Below, in pieces: positions 18,540 to 29,135 of a stretch of DNA of 64,000 bases. Below the pieces are notes generated by a model. The model did not search any database. It had not been told where the DNA came from and saw only the letters and a list, made by a program, of their open reading frames with translations. The DNA is from Planctomycetota bacterium (GTDB lineage: Bacteria; Planctomycetota; Phycisphaerae; UBA1845; UTPLA1): NCBI GenBank assembly GCA_016712275.1, contig JADJRI010000008.1, forward strand, positions 62,001 through 126,000, written 5' to 3'. Position 1 is the first letter of the stretch. The number at the start of each line of letters is the position of its first letter. The position numbers and the translations under genes are program-made.

Positions 18540-20949
18540 ATGAATGCCGACGAATTGGAACGCGCGTTCGAAATCTACCGGCAAGCGCTCGAGCAGCCGG
18601 CCGGTGAACGCACCAATTTCCTATCGCAGGCCTGCGCAAATGATGACGAATTGAGAGACTGCCTCGAACTGGTCCTCGCCGCCAAATCTGCCGCCAGACA
18701 AGAACGGCCCAATTCCACTAGGTCTGAACCGGCGGCAAGCGAGGAAACGCTGCCCGGCCATATCCAATCGCCGCGCGGCGGCGCTGCCGGTTTTGTGTCG
18801 AGTCCCATTCCAGCGATCGAAGGTTATGAAATCCTCCGAGAGCTTGGTCGCGGCGGCCAAGCCGTTGTCTACCTTGCCATTCAAAAATCCACCAAGCGAA
18901 AAGTGGGAATAAAAATCCTGCTCGAAGGGGCATACGCCTCCCGCACCGCATTAAAGCGCTTTGAGCGGGAGATCGATCTCATGGCGCAATTCAAACACCC
19001 CAACATCATCAGCATCTTCGACTCCGGCGTAACGGCCGACAGCCGGCACTACTACGTCATGGACTACGTCCGAGGGAAGCCGCTGAATCAATACGCGCGC
19101 GAAAGGAAGCTTTCGCTGGAAGATACGCTGCGCCTTTTCGCCACCATCTGCCAGGCGGTGCAATATGCCCACCAGAAGGGCGTCATTCACCGCGATCTCA
19201 AGCCCCCGAATATTCTCGTGGATGCGGAAGGCCATCCAAGCATCATGGATTTCGGGCTGGCGAAATTTCTGACCGAACCGGTCGACACGATCGTCTCCAT
19301 GACGCAGCAGGTGATCGGCACGGTGCCATACATGAGCCCCGAACAGGCGCGCGGCAACCCCGACGAAATCGATTCGAGAACGGATGTGTATGGACTGGGC
19401 ATCATTCTCTATGAGATGCTGACGGGCCATTTTCCGTATCCGGTTAAAGGCCAGCTCCATGTCGTGCTCAAGCACATTACTGAAACGCCGCCAACGCCCC
19501 CGAGCCGTTCATGGAAGCCGGAGTCGGGCGTAACGACCCGGCAGGCCCGGCGCCATCGGGCCGGACAATGCCCCATCGACGATGAGGTTCAAACCATTGT
19601 GCTGCGCTCGCTGGCAAAAGAGCGTGACCGCCGCTATCAGAGTGCCGGAGAGCTGGCACGCGACGTCGACCACTATCTGCGAAACGAGCCCATCGATGCC
19701 AAACGCGACAGCACGTGGTATGTGGTGTCACGGGTGATGAGCCGACACCGGCGATCGCTGATTCTAACCTTGTGTTTGCTGGGCATCTGCATTTACGCGA
19801 TCTTTCTGGCCGCCGGTCTCATTCAGAAGGAAGCGCGGGCCCGGCGCGCGCTGATCGCGAGCGGCGAGCGCAGCCGTGTGATGGAGTTGCTGAGTGCAAT
19901 CGATGAATCCTGGCCGAAGTGGTCCGATGCAAAAAACGCCCATGTGTTTGAGGAATTATGCGATCGTATAGACGAAGAACGGGCGACGATTCTGGATGTC
20001 GAGGCTTTCTTTCGGGCGAGCACGACGCTACGGCTAAGTGTCAACGACGGCGAAATGGTCAATCTGGCCGGGGCTGCAGTCCTTGGCACAATGATTCGCA
20101 CGAACGGAGCCAGAGTTCTCAATCGAAATCTTGGCCTACTGTGCGACATGGAACTTCATGTCAAAGGAGGGGAAAGAGTCATCAGGTCGAGCAGCAATCC
20201 AATGTGGCTCCTTGACCCTCGCATCTATGGGGCAGCGTCACCTCGATTTGCCATGCCGGAACTCGGCGTTGGGCTGCACCTTGTTACGCTTAAGGCCCGC
20301 CTGCGTCTGGTCCGCTTACTTAAATATGACTACCGATCTGCGAACCAGGTAACACCGATTTCAGACTCTCCGGCAGAGGGTGTCGATTACTCACTAATTC
20401 GTGACTATGGAACGACGCTCACCGAAACTGCAAGAATTCTCGTGGTTCAAGAATACCCTGAGGACTATCCTCCGATGGTGGTTGACGAGGAGGTCGCCAA
20501 CGAATTCGACGCCGGGTTATCATTGGACATTGTGTCGGCCGATGGCGCCCCGGCAAAGGATCAGGGGAGTTCCGATATGAGGATTCAAATCTCCTATGTT
20601 GCGCCGAGAATCCCGATCGCCTGTTCAATCTCGTTTGAGAACTTTGAAACGTATCGTGTTCATATTTCTCCCATTGACGGTTTCATCAGCATCGCTGGTC
20701 CCAAGGGAGGTAGTGCCCGATACAGTCCGGGTCGAATTGAATTCGCGAACGGAGCGCGCTTATCAAGTGGACCTTGAATCAAAGGTCTCCGATTCAATAG
20801 CAACGCACCTCAGGAATGGCGGCAGTATCAAAGCCGGCATTCGTTCATCGCCGAAATTCGCATTGACTTACGACGATCCGGGGTATCTCGACTTCAAGGC
20901 TGAGCGAATTCTAACTTTGAAGCCTGAAAGCGAGTCCGCCGCGCCGTGA
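18540..20949 (+). CDS. Transmembrane Ser/Thr protein kinase, possible late frameshift
   Basis: The start is MNADELERAFEIYRQALEQP at 18540, the standard N-terminus of planctomycete PASTA-less kinases. The kinase domain lies at about residues 95-380 with ELGRGGQAVVYLA, IKIL, HRDLKPPNILVD, DFGLAK, GTVPYMSPEQA and DVYGLGIILYEML. A single TM helix follows (LILTLCLLGICIYAIFLAAGLI), then an exported sensor-like region of about 300 residues with no recognised domain. The frame ends at 20777, but the overlapping frame continues protein-like to 20949 (RAYQVDLESKVSDSIATHL, LDFKAERILTL), so a one-base loss near 20755 probably hides the true C-terminus. All catalytic residues are present. Confidence 0.88.
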
Positions 20950-21091
20950 TGGCGGCCGGGCACAGACGTCGCACGCGGTTCTTGGCTCGTACGGTGGACT
21001 TCGCGTCACCGTGCAGGTAAACTGAATTCAGAATTGTCGGCCTCACAACAGTCCAATCGCGCCGACGATCAATAACAACAGAGGTGCTACC

Positions 21092-21838
<747 letters not shown>

Positions 21839-22095
21839 CGTGCGACAGCGCAACACGACCGAATTCGAAACAAATCTTCAACTTTTGGATCAAGTTGTGC
21901 ATGCGCTCTGCACGCACGAATAGGCAATAAAATACCAAGTCGCAAGAATTTTCGGCAGGAGTGCCCCAATTCACGCATATTGACTCTCCATCAACAAATT
22001 TGTATAACAAATCTGTACGGGTCAACTCTGACAACTCATATCAAGGGGTATTCCAAGGCCCGCGCCGATAATGCGCAAGAATCAAGGGAGGTTTC

Positions 22096-24783
22096 ATGTC
22101 TGCGATTGCACTAAGAAAAGCGATGTGGTCGATTTGTGCGTTGCTCATGTGCGCCGTTTCGCTCGGTGTCTGCTGCGAAGGTGACAGCACCTGCGCATTG
22201 CCCGGTATGGCCGCCATGGCCGGCGCAGATCAAACCGTCGACGGCGGCGCCACCGTCCAGCTCGATGGCTCCGCCTCGACCGGCGGATCCACATTTCAAT
22301 GGACGCAAATTCCCGCCGCAACGGTCGACCTGACCAATGCCGACGCGGCCGTCGCGACGTTCACAGCACCCAGCCAGGCGTCGGCCTCAACGCTCGAGTT
22401 TCAACTCACCATTCGCAACAACGCCGGCAACACCTCAACCGACAACGTCATCATCAACGTCAACGCCCGGCAGTTCCTCACCGGCCTGAACACGCCCAAT
22501 CCGGACGACATGGCCAACCTGCCACAGGCCCTCAAGCCCACCGCGAATCAGAATCTCCCCGCCACCATGGACAACACCGGCCTGCTGCCGCCCATCGGCG
22601 ATCAGGGCCAGCAGAGTTCCTGCACCGCTTGGGCCGCGGGCTATGCCGGCGCGACATATGCCGCCCGCAAGGTGACCGACTTCGACACGGCGCTTGCCGC
22701 CAACCAGGCCAGCCCCATGTACCTCTACGACAAACTTCTGAGAACCCACGGATTCGAATGCGGCAGCGGAACTGACATTCGCGTGGCACTCGATATTCTC
22801 GTCCGCACCGGCGCGCCGACCGCGGAGCTGGTGCCCTATGCCGAGGCATGTCTCGTCGCCCCGGCCCCGGAAACCGATGCCGCCCGATTCCGCATCGGCT
22901 CTTACAAAGTGCTGCAGAACAACACCGCCGCCATCAAGGCCGAAGTGGCCGACGGAAAAATCGTTGTCTTCGGCTGCACCCTCTACACCGACTTCTTCGA
23001 ACCCGGCACCGGCGTCTATCAGGGCAACGGCGTTCCGCTCATGCAGGGCCAGCAACATGCGGCCCACGCCATGGCCATCGTCGGCTATGACGATTCCCTC
23101 GGCGCTTACCGCATCATGAACAGTTGGGGCACAAGCTGGGGCGACAACGGCTTCCTGTGGATGGACTACGACACCTTCGCCGCGACATACCTAACCGCCC
23201 TGTCCATCACGCCCGGAAATTCGCCCGGCCCGCACGATCCCAACGGCGGTGGCGGCGGCGGCGGATGCCAGGCGGGTTTCGAACCGGCTCAGAATAATCC
23301 AAGTATCTGCTGCCCGACCGGCTATCCTTACGCGGGCAACGATGGCTATTGTTATGCGGATGCGCCGGAGGATGTCGGCGGCGAGTGCGAAGACGGCTAC
23401 ACGCCAGCGCTCAACAATCCGTCGATCTGCTGCCCCGATGCATTTCCCTACGATGGCGGCGATGGCTACTGCTATGAAACGCCTCAGGACGATGGCAACA
23501 ACCCCTGCTCCCCCGGTTACCAGCCCGCCCAAAACTATCCCAACGTCTGTTGTCCGCGCGGCTACCCCTACTACGGTGGCGACGGCCTCTGCTACGCCGA
23601 AAACCCGAACAACGATTGCGAACCCGGCTTCGCGCCCTCCCAGAACGAACCCGACATTTGCTGCCCCGCCGGTTACCCATTCTTCGGGTACGACGGATTC
23701 TGCTACCAGTATCCGCCCGACAACGGCACTTGCGGCGACGGCTATTCGCCCTCGCTCAACGAGCCCAGCGTCTGCTGCCCCGATGCATATCCATACTACT
23801 GGTCCGACGGCCTCTGTCACGCCGACAACCCCAACACCAACGGCACCTGCAACGCCGGCTTTGCCCCGGCCCAAAACAACCCGGCCACCTGCTGCCCCGA
23901 TGCCTACCCGTATGACGGCTTTGATGGCTTCTGCTACGCCACCGATCCGTTCGGCGGAAATACCTGCAATCCCGGTTATTCGCCGGCCGTCAATAATCCG
24001 TCGCAATGCTGCCCGAATGGATATCCATACGATGGCTTCGACGGCTTTTGTTACATCGAGGACCAGAGCTCGACCAACAATTGCCCCGCCGGCTTTGTTC
24101 CCGCTTACAACGAACCGACGGTCTGCTGCCCATTCTACTATCCCTACTGGGGTTACGACGGCTTCTGCTATTCATTCCCGCCGTTCCGCCTGAGCAATCC
24201 CGACCCGCAGGGTGACGGAACGAAGGCACCGATTCAAATCCAGGACCGCGCCGAATCCCAGACCGACGAATCACGTCGCCACGGCGTCGTTCGCGCCGGC
24301 GAATCGCTTCGCACCAGCTCATCCTTCAAGATTCGCGCCCAGCAGCGCATCGACGATGCCGACGGCCCCGATGTCGTGCAGCTTATTCTGCACACCGTGC
24401 TGCCCGAACCCATCGACGTCACCCACATCTCCATCACCGACGACGAAGGCAACGAAGTCATACAGGACTATCACGTCCCCTTCGGCAACGGCTACGTCTA
24501 TTTCGCCCGAAACGACGGCCATCAATGGCTGCCGGGCGACTACACCGTTCGATTCATCGGTTTCAACGGCATGGGCGCATCGACCCTGTACGAAGGAAGT
24601 GTCACAGTTCCAGCACTCGAAGTCGCGCCCGCGCCGAACACCGCCGGTCGCTCCGGCGCGCCGGCCATTCAGCGGCCGCCCGCCCCGCCCGCCTCGATCA
24701 TCGCCGACAACGGCAAATCCGCCGCGGTGCTGCTCAGGCATGCCGAGGCCGCCACGGAAACGGCGACCGACAAGAAAAACTGA
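22096..24783 (+). CDS. Secreted papain-family (C1A) protease with eight Cys-Cys repeats
   Basis: 895 residues. An N-terminal signal sequence (WSICALLMCAVSLGVCC) precedes a PKD/K319L-like domain (about 42-122). The C1A peptidase domain (about 160-370) has Cys176 in GQQSSCTAWA, His324 in HAMAIVGYDD and Asn342 in NSWGTSWGDNGF, giving a complete triad. A Gly-rich linker leads to eight tandem 36-40-residue repeats (391-692) of form C-x13-CC-x12-CY. The last 200 residues include an Ig-like segment (DVVQLILHTVLPEPIDVTH) and a Pro/Ala tail. Probably extracellular, with disulfide-stabilised repeats. The next gene converges on a shared terminator. Confidence 0.88.
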   Translation: MSAIALRKAMWSICALLMCAVSLGVCCEGDSTCALPGMAAMAGADQTVDGGATVQLDGSASTGGSTFQWTQIPAATVDLTNADAAVATFTAPSQASASTLEFQLTIRNNAGNTSTDNVIINVNARQFLTGLNTPNPDDMANLPQALKPTANQNLPATMDNTGLLPPIGDQGQQSSCTAWAAGYAGATYAARKVTDFDTALAANQASPMYLYDKLLRTHGFECGSGTDIRVALDILVRTGAPTAELVPYAEACLVAPAPETDAARFRIGSYKVLQNNTAAIKAEVADGKIVVFGCTLYTDFFEPGTGVYQGNGVPLMQGQQHAAHAMAIVGYDDSLGAYRIMNSWGTSWGDNGFLWMDYDTFAATYLTALSITPGNSPGPHDPNGGGGGGGCQAGFEPAQNNPSICCPTGYPYAGNDGYCYADAPEDVGGECEDGYTPALNNPSICCPDAFPYDGGDGYCYETPQDDGNNPCSPGYQPAQNYPNVCCPRGYPYYGGDGLCYAENPNNDCEPGFAPSQNEPDICCPAGYPFFGYDGFCYQYPPDNGTCGDGYSPSLNEPSVCCPDAYPYYWSDGLCHADNPNTNGTCNAGFAPAQNNPATCCPDAYPYDGFDGFCYATDPFGGNTCNPGYSPAVNNPSQCCPNGYPYDGFDGFCYIEDQSSTNNCPAGFVPAYNEPTVCCPFYYPYWGYDGFCYSFPPFRLSNPDPQGDGTKAPIQIQDRAESQTDESRRHGVVRAGESLRTSSSFKIRAQQRIDDADGPDVVQLILHTVLPEPIDVTHISITDDEGNEVIQDYHVPFGNGYVYFARNDGHQWLPGDYTVRFIGFNGMGASTLYEGSVTVPALEVAPAPNTAGRSGAPAIQRPPAPPASIIADNGKSAAVLLRHAEAATETATDKKN
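23266..24171 (+). repeat. Eight tandem coding repeats, C-x13-CC-x12-CY
   Basis: Eight in-frame units, each opening near C-x2-G-(F/Y)-x-P-(A/S)-x-N, then CCP, then YPY/FxxxDG(F/Y/L)C. Four cysteines per unit give 32 in all. DNA units are diverged but clearly related. Linkers between units are Asp/Asn/Pro-rich and vary in length. Confidence 0.95.
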
Positions 24784-24839
24784 TTTCGGCGAAGCAGCAA
24801 AGCAATCGCGTGCGGTAGGCCGATCTCCATGAAACCAAA

Positions 24840-24882
24840 AAGCCGGTGCGGCCGGGATCATCGATCCAAGCCGCACCGGCTT
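24840..24882. terminator. Bidirectional hairpin terminator
   Basis: AAGCCGGTGCGG (24840-24851) pairs exactly with CCGCACCGGCTT (24871-24882), followed by CATTTATG. Read on the minus strand the arm is preceded by A/T-rich sequence. It lies between convergent genes ending at 24783 and 24911. Confidence 0.75.
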
Positions 24883-24910
24883 CATTTATGCCAAACGCAT
24901 TTGAACCGGA

Positions 24911-25885
24911 TCATCCCGGCCGCAAACCGACGCGAATGACCTCGCCGCGAAGCTGCACATCCACCAGCGTAAAGCGATACCATCGACCGGATTTCCCGCG
25001 AAAGAGCTTTGACTGGCCTTCCTTCATATCGCGAATCTTCTGAACCCGCTCATCACCATCGTCCAGGTCGACATCTACCGTGCGGTCGTCGTTAACATCG
25101 CGCAGTTTCATGTAAATCCCGTCGGCCAATCGCAATCGCTCGGGAAACTGCTTTTCATCGCGACTCAGCGTATACATAACGGTGTAATTGGTCATGTCAT
25201 CCGGCGATTCCGTCGTCGGCTGCGGCTCTGCCGATCCACGCGACGGCGCCTGATAGTGTCGTGCCGGCGGCGCTCGATAGGTCCTCGGCGGCGCTTTATA
25301 GGTGCGGGGCGGTTCCGTTCTACGATCCTGCCGGGATGCGACCGGCTCCATGGCAATAGGTGCAGACTCTTCGACCGGCTTCGGCTGCGGCTCGTAAACG
25401 CGCTCGTTTCTGGACGCGACCTGCCTTGGCTCATCCTTTGTCGTGGCCTGCGGAACCGAAGCAACCTGCACCTTGCCGGTTCGCTCCCATTCCCTTTGTG
25501 CCGACGCGACGGCATCCGGATGCTCGGTCTCAAGCTGCCGCAGAAACTCCGCCATGCCCGGCTGATCCGGCCGGATATCCAGCGACTTCACGCCCATGCG
25601 CCAGGCCTCGCCATACTCGCCTTTGGACGCCGCGATGCGCGACTGCGAATCCCAGTAGGCCGCCGCCGTCGGCGCAAGCCGCTTCAGCGCCGATACAACC
25701 CGCACATCGCCCGGATCCTGACGCGCCGCCTGACAATATGCGTCATACGCGATATGTGCGTCGCCGCGCTCCTCAGCCGCGCCGGCCGATCGAACCGTCC
25801 GGTTGTTCGCGCCGGTGCAACCCGCCGCGACAAGCAGCAGGGGCATCAGGCTTCGCAATCCAAGTTGGTGCCAATATCTTGACAT
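24911..25885 (-). CDS. Predicted lipoprotein with TPR-like N-terminal half
   Basis: 324 residues from MSRYWHQLGL at 25885; the longer frame to 26047 overlaps the upstream gene and lacks a signal. Lipobox LLLVAAGC, then a helical repeat region (AHIAYDAYCQAARQDPGDVRVV, EYGEAWRMGVKSLDIRPDQPGMAEFL). Next comes a Pro/Arg/Tyr-rich linker (PPRTYKAPPRTYRAPP), and a C-terminal beta-rich domain of about 100 residues (YTLSRDEKQFPERLRLADG, WYRFTLVDVQLRGEVIRVGLRPG) with no recognised family. The start lies 2 bases after the stop of the gene at 25888-26664, so the two are coupled. Confidence 0.7.
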   Translation of the reverse strand: MSRYWHQLGLRSLMPLLLVAAGCTGANNRTVRSAGAAEERGDAHIAYDAYCQAARQDPGDVRVVSALKRLAPTAAAYWDSQSRIAASKGEYGEAWRMGVKSLDIRPDQPGMAEFLRQLETEHPDAVASAQREWERTGKVQVASVPQATTKDEPRQVASRNERVYEPQPKPVEESAPIAMEPVASRQDRRTEPPRTYKAPPRTYRAPPARHYQAPSRGSAEPQPTTESPDDMTNYTVMYTLSRDEKQFPERLRLADGIYMKLRDVNDDRTVDVDLDDGDERVQKIRDMKEGQSKLFRGKSGRWYRFTLVDVQLRGEVIRVGLRPG

Positions 25886-25887
25886 CT

Positions 25888-26664
25888 TCAATCCATTCCC
25901 CCCGACGAGGATATCACCATCGGCCGGTCCAGCGGAAACGGCCCATCCGCCATCAGCCGCGGCGCGATCACCGCCCGGATGAATTTCGGATTCGTCGCCG
26001 CCACATGCCCGCCATCCCAATCGTATGCCAGATACGCCGGTTTCCACGGCAGATTCACCACGCGACGATAGGCCGCGATCGTTTCGCTCTTGCGCTTGCG
26101 CGGCCGCCGAAAGCCCGTCGACCCCGCCGGCGATCCGTCCCTGCCGTCGGCATTTACGCCGAGCGAATTAAGAATAGCATCCGATCGGCTCACGGTGTTG
26201 TACAGACAGCCCGATACTCGCTGCATCGCCGCAGTCAAATCGTGATTCGCCGATGCGGACGAAGACAGCAGCACCACATGCTTCACCTTAACGGACGCTG
26301 GTAGCTGCTCGATCGCATGAAGCACAACCGCCGTTCCCGCCGACAGCCCCATCACGAAAATGTCGGCATGCGGATGCTGGTTGTGGAATTTCTGAATGCG
26401 TTTGGAAAGCCCCCGCGCGACGCCCTTGTTCCGCGCTGCGATCAAATGGTCCGTGCCCGGTCCCAGTAGCGTGCTCCAGCCGTATCGCTCGAACTCGCCG
26501 TCGAACTTTGCCTGCCGCAGCCCCGATTGCACGCTGGAACTGCCGGCATACCAGCCCGCGCCGTCGCAAAAATACACAATGGACATGATCGGCTTGGCCG
26601 CCGCACAGCCGCTCGATAAGGAAAGGAAAATCAGAATAGAAAACGAGCGCCGCGCAATGTGCAT
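25888..26664 (-). CDS. Lipoprotein alpha/beta hydrolase-like
   Basis: About 258 residues from MHIARRSFSILIFLSLSSGC at 26664 (lipobox LSSGC); upstream in-frame residues look non-coding. The nucleophile elbow GLSAGTAVVLHAIEQLP marks an alpha/beta hydrolase fold. A later His lies in YDWDGGHVAATNPKF. The family resembles secreted serine-hydrolase-like proteins of planctomycetes; substrate unknown. It is translationally coupled to the lipoprotein at 24911-25885, so the pair may act together at the membrane. Confidence 0.68.
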   Translation of the reverse strand: MHIARRSFSILIFLSLSSGCAAAKPIMSIVYFCDGAGWYAGSSSVQSGLRQAKFDGEFERYGWSTLLGPGTDHLIAARNKGVARGLSKRIQKFHNQHPHADIFVMGLSAGTAVVLHAIEQLPASVKVKHVVLLSSSASANHDLTAAMQRVSGCLYNTVSRSDAILNSLGVNADGRDGSPAGSTGFRRPRKRKSETIAAYRRVVNLPWKPAYLAYDWDGGHVAATNPKFIRAVIAPRLMADGPFPLDRPMVISSSGGMD

Positions 26665-26725
26665 GCAGCCCCAACGGGGTTTTGCGCGAGGACGATTCAA
26701 ATGCCGGCTCCGCCGCATCGTCGGG

Positions 26726-27079
26726 TTAAACGCCGCCCGGTTCGGGCACGTCCCAACCTTTGTCTTTTTCCTGTTGCTGGATCTCTTCGAGGGAGTGGGC
26801 GCCGGGAAGCGCATCCTTCTTTTCTGTGATGTTCTTGCCGGACTTGAACAGATCCGCGTTCTTCTTGGTCCATTCCGCGTACGGCGCCGGAACCTCGTCT
26901 TCCGTATAAATCGCGTGAATCGGACATTCTGGCACGCAAAGGCCGCAGTCGATGCAGGTGTCGGGATCGATCACCAGCATGGCCGGGTTTTCGGTTTCCC
27001 AGAAACATTCAACGGGGCAAACCGTGGCGCAATCCGTATAGCGACAATCCACACAGCGACCGGTCACGACGTGAGTCAT
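26726..27079 (-). CDS. fdxA: 7Fe/8Fe ferredoxin (FdxA type)
   Basis: 117 residues. The N-terminal cluster region CVDCRYTDCATVCP and the second CIDCGLCVPECP match Azotobacter-type seven-iron ferredoxins. VECFWETENPAMLVIDPDTC and PIHAIYTEDEVP fit the family, followed by a charged C-terminal extension (KKNADLFKSGKNITEKK). A cytosolic low-potential electron carrier. GAGGAA lies before the ATG. The redox partner cannot be inferred; the neighbours are unrelated. Confidence 0.93.
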   Translation of the reverse strand: MTHVVTGRCVDCRYTDCATVCPVECFWETENPAMLVIDPDTCIDCGLCVPECPIHAIYTEDEVPAPYAEWTKKNADLFKSGKNITEKKDALPGAHSLEEIQQQEKDKGWDVPEPGGV

Positions 27080-27266
27080 GGCGTGTTCCTCTATTTAGAC
27101 GACCTCGCGGGCGATGTCCTTAGTTCAAATGGGGCATTTCCCCAATCCCGCGTGCGGTCAGGTGGTGTTTTATCACATATGCGATGCTGGGCGTCAATAC
27201 GCCTCGGGCGGCCGTTTTCCGAATCCAACCCGTTTCCTGAGACAAAACGACCCCGGCACACAGCAA

Positions 27267-27390
27267 ATGAAAAATTGAAAATGAAAAATGAAAAAATGGG
27301 CTCCAAATACGGAATCCGGCTCCCACAAATCACTGTTGTCCGCAATAATCCCGATCACTTTTTGCATTTTTCATTTTCCATTTTTCATTC
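27267..27390. repeat. Pair of inverted A/T heptamer arrays
   Basis: 27267-27294 is four heptamers close to ATGAAAA. 27364-27390 is four heptamers of the complementary type (GCATTTT, TCATTTT, CCATTTT, TCATTCG). Together they form an imperfect inverted repeat across about 70 bases in the leader of the agmatinase-like gene. Confidence 0.75.
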
Positions 27391-27403
27391 GTCCGGAGTC
27401 CCT

Positions 27404-28288
27404 ATGTCGAGCCAGCCCGATAACTTCCTCGGCCTCCCCGAACCCTACGCCGACTACAAACGCGCCAAGTATGCCATCCTCTCCGTTCCCTATGACAGCA
27501 CCGTCAGCTTTCAGGTCGGCACGCGCGGCGGCCCCCGTGCAATTATCACCTCCAGCCAGCAGGTCGAGCTCTTCGACGAAGAATATGGCCGCGAATTCTT
27601 CGAACCCGGTATCGCCACCCTCGACCCGCTTTTTCCCAACATGGCCGGCCCGGAAGAGATGCACGCCGACATCTTCGACGCCGCCAAAAAAGTCGTGCGC
27701 GACGGCAAATTCCTCATCACCCTCGGCGGCGAGCACTCCATCACCAGCGCCCTCGTCCGTGCGGTCATGCAAAAGCACAAAAAGCTCAGCGTCCTCCAGA
27801 TCGACGCCCACGCCGACCTGCGCGACGAATACGAAGGCACCAAGTTCAGCCATGCCGCAGTCATGCGCCGCGTGCTGGACTACAAAGTGCCGGTTGTTCC
27901 CGTCGGAATCCGCAACTACAGCCTCGACGAACACCGCTTCATGAAGAAAAATAACTTCAAGCCCATCTCCGCCCGCGAGACGCGCAACAACCCCGACTGG
28001 ATCATGCAAGCCGTCGACTCGCTCAGCGACAACGTCTATGTCACCATCGACATCGACGGCCTCGACCCCGCCTACGCCCCCGGCACCGGCACCCCCGAAC
28101 CGGGCGGCCTCGATTGGTTTCAGGTCACCGACCTGCTCAAAGCCACGGCCATGGCACGCAACATCGTCGCGGCCGACGTCGTCGAAGTGCTCCCCCTGCC
28201 CGGCAGCGCCCAAACGGAATTCCTGGCGGCAAAGCTGATCTACAAGCTCATCGCCCACATCGAAGGCAATCGATCATCAAAGTCGTAG
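27404..28288 (+). CDS. speB: Agmatinase-like ureohydrolase
   Basis: 294 residues from the ATG at 27404 with GGAG 6 bases upstream; the frame stays open far upstream, but that stretch is non-coding. Binuclear manganese site motifs GGEHS, DAHADLRDEY, SHAAVMRR and TIDIDGLDPAYAPGTGTPEPGG are all present. Agmatinase releases urea from agmatine to make putrescine. The arginase/agmatinase family also includes guanidinobutyrase and related enzymes, so the exact substrate is inferred. Cytosolic and monocistronic. Confidence 0.88.
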   Translation: MSSQPDNFLGLPEPYADYKRAKYAILSVPYDSTVSFQVGTRGGPRAIITSSQQVELFDEEYGREFFEPGIATLDPLFPNMAGPEEMHADIFDAAKKVVRDGKFLITLGGEHSITSALVRAVMQKHKKLSVLQIDAHADLRDEYEGTKFSHAAVMRRVLDYKVPVVPVGIRNYSLDEHRFMKKNNFKPISARETRNNPDWIMQAVDSLSDNVYVTIDIDGLDPAYAPGTGTPEPGGLDWFQVTDLLKATAMARNIVAADVVEVLPLPGSAQTEFLAAKLIYKLIAHIEGNRSSKS

Positions 28289-28297
28289 CGTGGGCGT

Positions 28298-28324
28298 GGG
28301 TGGCCCAGGTGTACTCACCTGGGG
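28298..28324. repeat. REP1 element, left copy
   Basis: GGGTGGCCCAGGTG-TACT-CACCTGGGG; the core CCAGGTG-TACT-CACCTGG is a perfect hairpin. It overlaps the stop codon of the RAYT gene at 28315 and is matched inverted at 29036-29062. Confidence 0.85.
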
Positions 28325-28977
28325 TCTCGATTAATTTCTGCCGCATGCGACCAAAATGCAGAGTGATTTTTCCTTGAATGAATGTGTTGCACCCCTAACC
28401 ACTCCACTGGCCACTTCCCGTTCCAATCCATCGCCAGCACCGGCCGATCGTTCAATTCATAAAACCGAAAGCTGCTCCACCGCCAATCCGCGGCTCCATC
28501 GACCAGCCCGCGCGTAATCGGATTCTTGTGACAATAGTCGATTTTCTCGATCAGCGTTTTGAAGTTCGTATTATTGAAGTCGTGCCCGCGCGTGTTAGAA
28601 ATGCACAGCTTCGGATACTCACCATGCGCCCAGCGATTCAATGGCTCGCACCAAAAACTCGCCTTCTTTCGCCATATCTCCCGCAAACACCGCTTCCCTT
28701 CAAGCCCGATGTACTTCTTGAAACGATGCAGCAGCAATGAAATGGGAATCGGTGTCTCTTCACCCCGCGAATGCGGATAAACAATGAAGTGCATGTGATC
28801 CGGCATGATGACGTACGCAATCATGCATATCCGATATTCGGTCTGCAGCAATCGAAAGCCGTCAATGACAACCCGTTTCATGTCATCGTGCCAGAGGAAT
28901 GACAGCTTGCGATAACACGAAATCGTCCAGAAGTGAATGTGACCGGCCTCATCAAAACGACGCAATCGCGAGGGCAT
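28315..28977 (-). CDS. REP-associated tyrosine transposase (RAYT, Y1_Tnp)
   Basis: 220 residues, intact. HUH nuclease motif MPDHMHFIVYP; downstream helix with the likely catalytic Tyr in KIDYCHKNPITRGLV; WRWSSFRFYE near the end is typical of IS200-like Y1 transposases of the RAYT group. RAYTs cut and move short REP hairpins rather than their own gene. Both ends lie next to inverted REP1 copies, and the stop codon falls inside the left one. It is the active-looking member; a broken relative lies at 50996-51190. Confidence 0.93.
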   Translation of the reverse strand: MPSRLRRFDEAGHIHFWTISCYRKLSFLWHDDMKRVVIDGFRLLQTEYRICMIAYVIMPDHMHFIVYPHSRGEETPIPISLLLHRFKKYIGLEGKRCLREIWRKKASFWCEPLNRWAHGEYPKLCISNTRGHDFNNTNFKTLIEKIDYCHKNPITRGLVDGAADWRWSSFRFYELNDRPVLAMDWNGKWPVEWLGVQHIHSRKNHSAFWSHAAEINRDPR

Positions 28978-29035
28978 GCCCGCAATTGTAATTGTTCATA
29001 TCAACAGCACCACTCGCGCAGGCAATTAATCAATC

Positions 29036-29062
29036 CCCCAGGTGAGTACACCCGGGCCACCC
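29036..29062. repeat. REP1 element, right copy (inverted)
   Basis: Reverse complement of 28298-28324 with a single difference (CCCGGG for CCCAGG). With the left copy it brackets the RAYT gene. Confidence 0.85.
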
Positions 29063-29135
29063 GGCCGCCGAGTCTTCGCGCGGCGTGACACGCCCGTTAC
29101 ACCACACAAGCGCGGAATGATGTACACTCAAAATC

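Noticed and set aside
26396..27403. Upstream extension of the agmatinase frame
   Set aside because: It crosses the ferredoxin and hydrolase genes antisense and the A/T heptamer arrays; the real start has its own ribosome site at 27404.
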